This document shows, piece by piece, positions 56,240-64,000 of a stretch of DNA of 64,000 nt. Numbering within the stretch: position 1 is the first letter of the stretch; each line of letters begins with the position of its first letter. Made by a program: the position numbers and the translations under genes. The stretch covers positions 63,898,984-63,962,983 of the forward strand of contig NC_088300.1 in NCBI RefSeq assembly GCF_032854445.1, given 5' to 3'. Below the pieces are notes generated by a model. The model did not search any database and had not been told where the DNA came from. It saw nothing but the letters and a program-made list of their open reading frames with translations. The stretch comes from Liolophura sinensis (taxonomy: Eukaryota; Mollusca; Polyplacophora; Chitonida; Chitonidae).

Positions 56240-57390
56240 TCTCATATATGTTATCAATGTAAGTCAGTCAGACAATGAACAGTACATGTATATTTGTTGT
56301 CAACATCAGAGAAAACAACATTTTGTGTCTTTTATTTCATTATACTCAGTGTATATGTGCTTGGCTTGCAGCATTCATGTTCAACTTCTGTATATACTTT
56401 CTTAGAACACCTCTAAAAATATATTAAAATGAAATTCATAAGTTTCGACCATTACACGGAAAACCGTTCATACCTGACCTTGATTTCGGGTCCATTTTGG
56501 GATGAGATTTCAGTAAACTGAAGTCAAGAAGGAGTCACTTCCAGAAGGAAGTATCGCAGGTCTATACTAATGGGTTTAAAATAACTTGCCCCATACAACA
56601 AATCTGCTCATGTTTAAATAAAATATCTACAACCGTATACATGCTATATGTAAACATAAAACCATTAATAATCTTATACTTTAGTGACTAACACATATCA
56701 TGTGAATGACATGGAAAATCGTGAAACAGGAAGACTGTTTGTTTAAATTTTTACCTTTTATACCTACATTAGAAGTTTATAGATATATTACAAACGAACG
56801 AGTATCTGTTTATCAGTAGAGTATATGCGTATAACAGCATATACTTTACTGATATTGATATTATGCATGCACTGATAGTATACAAGTTTCGTATTATGTT
56901 CTTCGACTCTGTTACATATATGATAAGTACGTGTGATAGGGGTGATCGAGGGGTAATTATACCATTTCATATAACTGTATACCCTTTGAACCTAGATCAT
57001 GGGTTAGGCCTTATATTTCACGCCAGACAAGGAAGTTTCACTGTTCTAGTATTCTTTTCCTTAATATATTTATTTATTCAGTATTCCTTCTTAAAATGTC
57101 ACTTACATATGCTCAAAGACGTACACCATAAAGAGTAAAACCAGACCCGCGACGACCGTGTGATAGGTCACAATCATGCGTTGAAATACGGCCTCTTATT
57201 AGTACACCTCAATTAGGGTTTTATTCTAACTGTTCGTGTAAATGCGTAAATAGTAGCAAATTACACACCCTCTAGCACCATGGCTTGAGCAGAAATAGGT
57301 GAAACAGAATGCAAAGATATTATCTGCAATTTATTAGACGTCACTGGTCTGGAATTATTCAAAATGTGTTGTCATCACATTCTTAAAAAT
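56240..57390. other. AT-rich stretch, nothing recognised
   Basis: No repeat family, exon or RNA gene was seen between the minisatellite and the MITE at 57391. Confidence 0.6.
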
Positions 57391-57650
57391 TACCCTCAAA
57401 AAATAATCTGTTAAATTTAACAGAAACTCTCTTGTCTGAGTGATGCTAAAATGTACTCTTCTATTACAGCGGATTGTTCTGTTAAATATTACACACATAT
57501 TCTATTAATTCCACATAAATATTTTATCAGACAAACAATATATTATGTTGAATATGACAGAATATTGTGTTTTAATAACAAAATACATTTTAACATCACC
57601 CAGACAACAAACTTTCTGTTAAAATTATCAGATTAATGTTTTGAGTGTAC
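57391..57650 (-). mobile_element. MITE family C copy 2
   Basis: Long terminal inverted repeats of about 65 bases contain CTGTTAAATTTAACAGAAA, TTGTCTGAGTGATGCTAAAA and the end TTTTGAGTGTAC. The interior is the complement of the 24041 copy. Confidence 0.8.
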
Positions 57651-57908
57651 AACGTACCACTTTTAAACTGAAATATTATATATCTGTATTATTTTAACAA
57701 TGTTAATTGCGACAGTTTGAGGGAAATGGAGGATGGGAAGTATTTATAATGATAGATTAACACTCTTAAAGTGTTATAAAAATATTGTAATCTAATATGC
57801 CAAATTAACACTTGTCGATGTTGTGTTCCGCATTATAAATGTTAAAATGTTGTAATGTAAGCTTATGTTGCAACCTGCAAACAACCATTGCCCGGTGGAA
57901 CATTTGAA

Positions 57909-58067
57909 TTTATTTATTTATTTGATTGGTGTTTTACGCCGTACTCAAGAATATTTCACTTATACGGCGACGGCAAGCATTATTGTGGGAGGAAACCAGG
58001 CAGAGCCAGTGGAAAACTCACGACCATCCACAAGTTGCTGTTAGACCTTCCCAAGCACGTCCGGAGC
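57909..58067 (-). mobile_element. SINE-1, 5'-truncated, reversed, with target duplication
   Basis: GGAACATTTGAA at 57897-57908 and GGAACATTTCAA at 58068-58079 flank the element. Tail and central domain are present (GTTTTACGCCGTACTCAAGA; GTGGGAGGAAACCAGGCAGA); it stops at CGTCCGGAG, before the tRNA-like head. Confidence 0.92.
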
Positions 58068-58809
58068 GGAACATTTCAAGACGTTGACATTAAGCTATTA
58101 CAGCATTTAACATGTATCAATTTAACATCTGCATCATAAGAGAGTATAATTAATATACATATGTATGTATGCTGACTGCCAGTACCAGGATAGGCATAAT
58201 AATGTGGATGGATAAAACAGAGCCCGGGGGTAGCCACTGCAACTTGTCATGCAGGCACATGTGTGTAAAACAGCAACTGAACAAGCTGGCGGTTGATTCG
58301 ATCCTGTGACGTCAGGTTATATCTATCTTTATATCTATCATCAGCAGCCAGTGTAGTTCTCTCGGCCAGCAAGAAGTCCATGTGGTATTGACCACATGTC
58401 TAAAAGAGTTGTCTCCCCTGTTTGATAGATCTGTTGAGCAGACAGAAGGAATGTAGGGGTGGGTTCTTAATTAGGACTCATATATTTCAACATGTCTTCT
58501 TTCAGCATTATACATGTACATCCATCAAACTCATATTCATTGAACTCTGCTGCAAAGGTCATATGGGATAGTTGATCAAAACCGACTACTCGAGTGTTCC
58601 CATGACGAACCAGCGGTCCATGGTCACAGGCGGTCCACACCGGCTGTATGCATGAGATGATAATTTATCGTTGGCACATAGATAATGCACTTTATATCAA
58701 AATGATGCAAGCTGCAGGAGCATATACATGTAGGTTAATTTGTGATTCAACATTAGGTCTAGTATTTTATGTCTAGCTTGCATGCGTTTATCGATTGCAG
58801 TTGCTCGGA

Positions 58810-59000
58810 TTTATTTATTTCATTTATGTATTTGGTTGGTGTTTCACGCCATGCCCAAAAATATTTTACTTATACGACGCGGCGGCCAGCATAATGGTAG
58901 GAGGAAAGCAGGCAGAGCCCGGGGAAAACCATAGAACTGTGAGGAAGCCAACTTGAGATGGACCTGCATGGGTCATTGCGCCGCGCTGGCACGCGGGGGA
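58810..59000 (-). mobile_element. SINE-1, reversed, internally deleted
   Basis: TTTATTTCATTTATGTATTT, GGTTGGTGTTTCACGCCATG, GGAGGAAAGCAGGCAGAGCC, and then a jump to head sequence (GGTCATTGCGCCGCGCTGGC). Confidence 0.8.
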
Positions 59001-59031
59001 GCCATGGGAAAGAGAGCGCCCCCGTCATCGC

Positions 59032-59062
59032 CCCCCCCCCCACCCCCCCCCACCCCCCACCC
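59032..59062. repeat. C-rich low-complexity tract
   Basis: Runs of C broken by single A. Confidence 0.9.
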
Positions 59063-59227
59063 TCCTCCGTAATTTTTAGATTTGTCAGTATTAAGAATTA
59101 CTGGAAGCAACGGTAACCGATACTGTCATCAATCTAAAAGTCTTTTTAAACGTCTTCACACCTGAGCTTATTACCGTACAACCTTTCAGTTCATACATAC
59201 TTGTGCATATACATGTAACTAGTTCAT

Positions 59228-59374
59228 GTAGACCACGTGGGTTTGTTTGTTTACGCAGCCCGAGCGAATGCAATCCCATAATCCCATGCGCGAACTCAAT
59301 CGGCCTACACCTTGAGAGGTTGAGGAAGTAAAGTTTTTTGTCAAGTCAAAGCGGCTTATCTTGCGTGGAAAGTT
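59228..59374 (+). promoter_or_regulatory. Candidate promoter/5'UTR
   Basis: CCACGTGG (E-box) followed by GC-richer DNA (CCCGAGCGAATGCAATCCC) leads into an ATG with a strong donor. No TATA box is seen. Confidence 0.25.
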
Positions 59375-59391
59375 ATGGAAGAGATGCAGGG
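59375..59391 (+). CDS. Possible first coding exon of an unidentified gene
   Basis: ATGGAAGAGATGCAGG|GGTGAGTAA: Met-Glu-Glu-Met-Gln and two more bases, then a consensus donor at 59392. It follows a promoter-like patch. Too short to identify. The next exon was not found; the candidate at 61979 does not join it in phase. Confidence 0.22.
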
Positions 59392-59574
59392 GTGAGTAAA
59401 GTTTGCTACTTTATGAAATCGACAACAAGTAAAACAACTCTGTCACATAAGTCACCGACATTTCTGTAGGCTAGAGTTATTGTGAACAAGCTGCAAGTAC
59501 ATGTCGGCCGTTCGCGTGTCATTGCCCGCCAACTTAGAATTTTGATCATGTTTAGGTCCACGTCACGGGTTTGT

Positions 59575-60334
59575 CTAGCTCTGTAGGGCTGTGATTATGT
59601 CCATACTATCACAACCCTGCCTCGATCAGTAAGCTTACCGTGAACACTTCGTACTTCCCGTACTGGCTTTAATACACTATTGGTGGCCGCCAAATAGTGT
59701 GTCTTTCCGTTCTCATAGTCGTCTCAACTATGGATTCCTGCTAGGTGCCCCCATGTATCATTCCTAGCACGAAACTAGTGGAAGCTGAATAAATTCAAAC
59801 TCCAAATACCATGTTTGACTACATACTCCTCACAGCCCATGCAAGGGAGATAACTACTGACACTCCTAGCACTTAGCATATTTTGTACATCTTGTTTAAT
59901 CTTTACTTTAATTGTTTCCGAAATTTTTTAGTGATCAGTGTTGATTATGGGTTCCCTTTAGGTCATTACTGGTGTGACTGGTCCTAAACAATTAGCCCAG
60001 GTGTGTCAGAAGGTCAATCTAGTCAAGTAGTAGTAGTGGCCGTGATTCCCCTCACTGTGAGGAGTATGCCTCTAAAAATGGCTGTTGGAGTTTGAATTTA
60101 TTCAGTTTCCACCAGTTTAATGCTTGTCAGGATTTACTAGGGATGACACACTGGGGCTCCTATCTGGAATCGTTAGCTGAGACAACTATGGGTAAAGGCA
60201 GACACATTATTTGGCCGCCAACAGTAGTGTATTGAAGCCAGCACACGAAATACAGAGGTGTTCAAGGTAAGCTTAGGGATCAAGACAGGGCTGTGATAGT
60301 ATACATGTACATAGTCACAGGCCTACAGAACTAG
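59575..60334. mobile_element. 760-bp element with long inverted repeats and 7-8 bp target duplication
   Basis: The left arm (59575-59835) and right arm (60055-60334) are inverted copies of about 260-280 bases, roughly 75-80% alike by eye. Shared words include CTAGCTCTGTAGG, TAAGCTTACC, AATACACTA, GGCCGCCAA, CTGAATAAATTCAAACTCCA and ATACTCCTCACAG. GGGTTTGT lies directly outside both ends (59567-59574; 60334-60341 sharing one base). The 219-base middle has no reading frame. It is a non-autonomous foldback-type element; the superfamily is uncertain (an 8-bp duplication would suit hAT). Confidence 0.88.
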
Positions 60335-60341
60335 GGTTTGT

Positions 60342-61720
60342 ACCAATACACTATAACTTAGGTAGAAATTTGTATGCGTGTGATTTGTAAAGGTATCACT
60401 GTGTCACATCGGATCATGGGGCTCATAACTTACTGTATAAGGTGCGTGTAGGCTTAGTACTCTCATGTCTCGTAAGTTGTGGAGGGAGGCAACTCTAATC
60501 GAGCCATCCAGTTGCGAGAGTTATGGAGAGAAACTGAGCCAAATATGTCGGACTGACAGTAAGGAACATTTATGCGGTTGACCCGCGCGCATTAAATCTA
60601 GCCTAGCATAAATCAATGTCAAACAAATGTTCCTACAAATGAACCTGCTGTTATAAGTTGGCCTAACCAAAATATGGCAAATTACACAAGTTGTCAAGAA
60701 ATAACATGTTCAAGGTCTACCCTAGTGCAGCCTTCATCTCGATAACTCACTCACTGCTATGGTATGGGCTCAGAAAGCGTGATTTTTTTTTGTGACCATT
60801 ATCCATGATTTTCCACAGACCCTTTTGGCTCGGTGAGCCTCTCAACAGGTTAATTACAGAGACCACACAGTGGACGTTAATTTATGCTAGCAAAATTTTA
60901 ATGCTGTGTAAATGTTGTCAATCTGACACATTTGGGTCTGTTTCTATCTGTAGCTCTTGCAATTGCGTTACTCGATGAGAGTTACCCCACTCCATACCTA
61001 ATATCTCGTTGGGGTACATGTATGCTTGATGTGACGAAAGACCTGTGATGGAAGCCCCTTAGATCAAGAGTACATGTATATACAGTACCTTACCTGTTGT
61101 TTTAATTACAAGTGAGTATACACATATTGACATAGGTATGTGATAATTCCGTATAAAACGAAAGATAAGGTCAAAACGGAAATTGAAATAATTGGTTATC
61201 AATATTAACAAAGCTGTAGGTCTATAGGTACATGCAGCCCAACTGTATTTAATGTGAAGTTCAGCTTGTTTTAAGTGATACATCTGATTCTGATTAATTC
61301 ATATACCTCTTAACAGTTTTTAATTTTATTTTTAATAATTTATTATATTCAAAAAAACTTTATTGTTGGCATTGAAGCTATCATTTTATTGCTTGTACAT
61401 GCACCTGAATGTGTATTTGTAAGTGCAAACTGTAGGCGAAATACAGTAACTTAATATATATGAACCCAGAATTGTGCGTCGAGTGTGTCGTTTTGTGTTG
61501 TATAAATGTATCTATATTTCCTCCTTTCTAATGGCAACAGGCATTTTTGTGCTTGCATGGATAACAGTTATATAAACATGTATAAAATATGTTGACAGGC
61601 TGATTCTAGCTATACATGTGTTATCATACCCAGATATTAGGGGAATTACTTAGTCACATGATCTATCTGGTCGAAATAAGCCTACAACGTGAGATACCTG
61701 CCATTTTTATACACTTATAA
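60342..61720. other. Stretch without recognised features
   Basis: AT-rich; no exon, repeat family or RNA gene was seen. Confidence 0.6.
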
Positions 61721-61723
61721 AAG

Positions 61724-61840
61724 TGAGGCATCCATGGCTGAATGGTTAGTGTGCTAGCACATCTAGCACAATGACTTAAAAGCCTCTCACAAATTTGGTC
61801 GCTGTGAGTTCAAGTTCAGTTCATGCTGGCTAATTCTGTG
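61724..61840 (+). mobile_element. SINE-1 head fragment
   Basis: GGCATCCATGGCTGAATGGT, GTGTGCTAGCACATC and GTCGCTGTGAGTTCAAGTTC keep the A-box and B-box regions. It ends after CATGCTGGCT, so only the tRNA-like half survives. Confidence 0.8.
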
Positions 61841-61978
61841 CTGTTTATTGTGGGAATAAACACAAGTTAAGACTTTAGTCTGTGACAACTTTGTGATCCT
61901 ATGGCGAGAGCTTCCTTACCTCCATAAATTAGGCTTTGTGATAAAATGGGTGTGTTTTGCGCGTGACTTTTTTGTTAG

Positions 61979-62235
61979 GTAGTTTGACCGATACAGTGTT
62001 GATTTTCACGTGGATAAATAAACCTGGTCATCCTGCCACAGGGCCGGACAGACTTGAATTAGACCTCTCTTATTCTCAAATGCACCGTGCTACATTTTGT
62101 ATAAAGTTAGAGAGAAGTAATTATACACCAATAATACAAAGATGTCATGATACCCAGCTGATACCCTGCAAAAGCAGCCCACATGGAGTCACCAGTACTA
62201 CAGCTTTCTTTCATGTTGATGTAATTGCAGTACTG
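61979..62235 (+). CDS. Candidate internal exon, unknown protein
   Basis: Acceptor-like CTTTTTTGTTAG at 61978 and donor-like TACTG|GTAAAG at 62236 bound an open stretch reading SLTDTVLIFTWINKPGHPAT and onward with PDRLELDLSYSQ to HVDVIAVL. The composition looks protein-like. If not spliced, the frame runs into a Lys/Cys-rich tail (KCKKCEK...CYRCE) and stops at 62322. I recognise no family. It could be chance. Confidence 0.22.
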
Positions 62236-62324
62236 GTAAAGAAAAAAAAGTGTAAAAAATGTGAAAAAACAAAAAAATGGACAGAGAAAGAAAAAACTGC
62301 ACAGTGTTATAGATGTGAATAAGG

Positions 62325-64000
62325 CATCATCTGAATGTTAAAGAACCAGTGTCCAGATTTATTATTCATTCTTAATTAAATACCCCTGTATATATTGTGA
62401 ATTTGAGATTAAAATAATATTGAAAAAGGGTACATTAATCTGAGCAATATGCATTTTTTTCGGCCAACACTCAGTAGTCTCCGTCAAATTCCGTCATACA
62501 AGTTCAACCTTTCTAAGCTGTAACAGCTCAATCATTTAGTATAGTGTTAAGAAAGAAAGCTACTAGAGTGACAGAAGCATTTTGAATTTCTCCTTGTGAT
62601 GTTGTTTTTACATACGGTTGTAAAACTAGGTCGTCAAAGAACCTTAGAGTTAGTTTTTCAGGCGACCCACAAAACAGCTGTTTCCGCTTGCGCCATTTTA
62701 CAACTGAAAACTATGAGAGAAATATTGCTGAATTTTCCACACCTGCACACAGTAGTTATAAAACTAACTGAACTGAAAAGTAATAGGTAGTAAATCTCTG
62801 TGCCGACGTCTACATCGTACATTTATTTATATTGTACACAACTATATGCCCCTATAGGCTTATGCATTCGGAATGGCAACAATAAAATTTTCCGCGGCAG
62901 TGGTTATGGCATATAGGTATGAGGTTAGAATCCCTTGGGGATAGAATGATGGTTATTGTGAAGTAAATCTTATTAAATCTGAAGATGAACACATGAAATG
63001 CACAATGTGAGACAGGATAAAGCTTTAGCATACCTGTTCGTAATGCCAGTGGGATTAGAAATGCCTGAACAAAGATCAAATTCAACGTCTGAAAAATCTG
63101 AATTCTAGCCAGAAATGTCAGCATCATATCTCGGAACTTCTGTGTCGTCCACTATGGTTCAAATTGATACAGCAGTATATTGTTTTCTGTGTAGCTAGAA
63201 TCCATCTAGAAATTGAGAGCATTTTGATACAAATTCCCAGGTTATTTGGGCCAGCTAGACTTGGGTTGGCCATCTGTGACGTCACCCGCTGAGCCTTACA
63301 GGGCGGCTGGCTGAGATCGGCTCTGGCAGTAAATCTATTGTTTTTGGTCCGATTTGAAGTCATTATTACATTCCTAGGAAGCCCTCCGGTAACACAGTGT
63401 TTAAACAGGATATAACCTTTATAATTAGGACCAGTAGGTAAATCTGGACGCTAGTCCTTTAACTTTACGAATAAGCAGATGAAAAAAAGAGTAGATAAGA
63501 GGAGATAACTGTTGTGCATTAGGAATACACGCACACGTTCATTGGCTATTTATGCGAGATCGTTCGCTATTGCCTTGTTGATGTCGAATATTACTTTGGG
63601 AGTTTGATGTTGCTTTGCTTGAGCAGATTATATAAAATTGCAATAACATCATGTATTGCGACAAACGTGACCCTGTATTGGCCAATGAAAACCCAAGAAT
63701 CACTATTTGAGGTATGTTGTTATACATATAACTCTGAATTGTTCAGTACTGTATTATGTTGATGTATCAGTCATTGATAATGCATTAAGCAGTTTATTAT
63801 AGGCAGTTCAACGTTGGGCCATCTATTTAGTGATACATTTTCTGATTTCCGTTCTATTTTATGTGTGCAAGGAGCACATAAGTAAATTTACGACCTAAAT
63901 TTAAGTTACAAGTGTATAGATTGCGACAGAACTGAACAGACTACTGTCACCCGGATGTAGCCTAAAATTAAAAACTCTGACAGTAAAGTTATGTGTCTTG
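62325..64000. other. Stretch without recognised features
   Basis: Short open frames on both strands (62596-62790 +, 63124-63363 -) show no motif. No repeat family was recognised. Confidence 0.55.

Noticed and set aside
55925-56405. Open frames on both strands with 13-residue repeats
   Set aside because: Product of the 39-bp minisatellite; no start context or domain, and every frame is open.
61979-62322. Joining the 61979 open stretch directly to the ATG exon at 59375
   Set aside because: The phases do not match: the first exon leaves two bases, while the candidate exon needs one.

Overview
The window is animal nuclear DNA. It is AT-rich, with spliced genes, GT-AG introns, many small transposons and long AT microsatellites. 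The recurrent tRNA-headed SINE with an (AATA)n tail resembles elements I associate with molluscan and other lophotrochozoan genomes, so a mollusc or close relative is the best guess. No single base proves the phylum.

Three genes can be read with confidence, all on the + strand. (1) 255-4063 holds the last five coding exons of a heparanase (GH79 family), including the catalytic nucleophile glutamate. The 5' exons lie before the window. (2) 13657-22650 is a complete eight-exon ornithine aminotransferase (434 residues, mitochondrial, PLP enzyme). (3) 43572-45865 is a complete two-exon ortholog of the five-zinc-finger transcription factor Glass (443 residues), known from Drosophila photoreceptor differentiation. 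A possible fourth gene starts near 59375 (short first exon with a good donor) and may include an exon near 62 kb; both calls are weak. The three good genes are not an operon and share no pathway; they are simply neighbours.

Layout: 0-4 kb heparanase 3' half, with an intron minisatellite that has copied the exon's own splice donor eight times. 4-13.6 kb is intergenic or 5'UTR intron with MITEs and SINEs. 13.6-22.7 kb is OAT, with a SINE cluster in introns 1-3 and a 78-bp minisatellite in intron 6. 23-43 kb is a gene-poor stretch upstream of Glass with MITEs, a 646-bp diverged duplication, hairpins and GC-richer islands that could be regulatory. 43-46 kb is Glass. 46-59 kb is gene-poor again, with MITEs, SINEs and a 39-bp minisatellite. 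59-64 kb is a possible gene start followed by a 760-bp element with long inverted repeats and a 7-8 bp target duplication.

The main finds beyond the genes are structural: repeated splice donors in heparanase, at least seven separate inverted-repeat (MITE-like) families recognised from their own termini, SINE copies with readable target-site duplications, and an orientation split of SINEs across the window. I saw no CRISPR, prokaryotic, viral or toxin genes.
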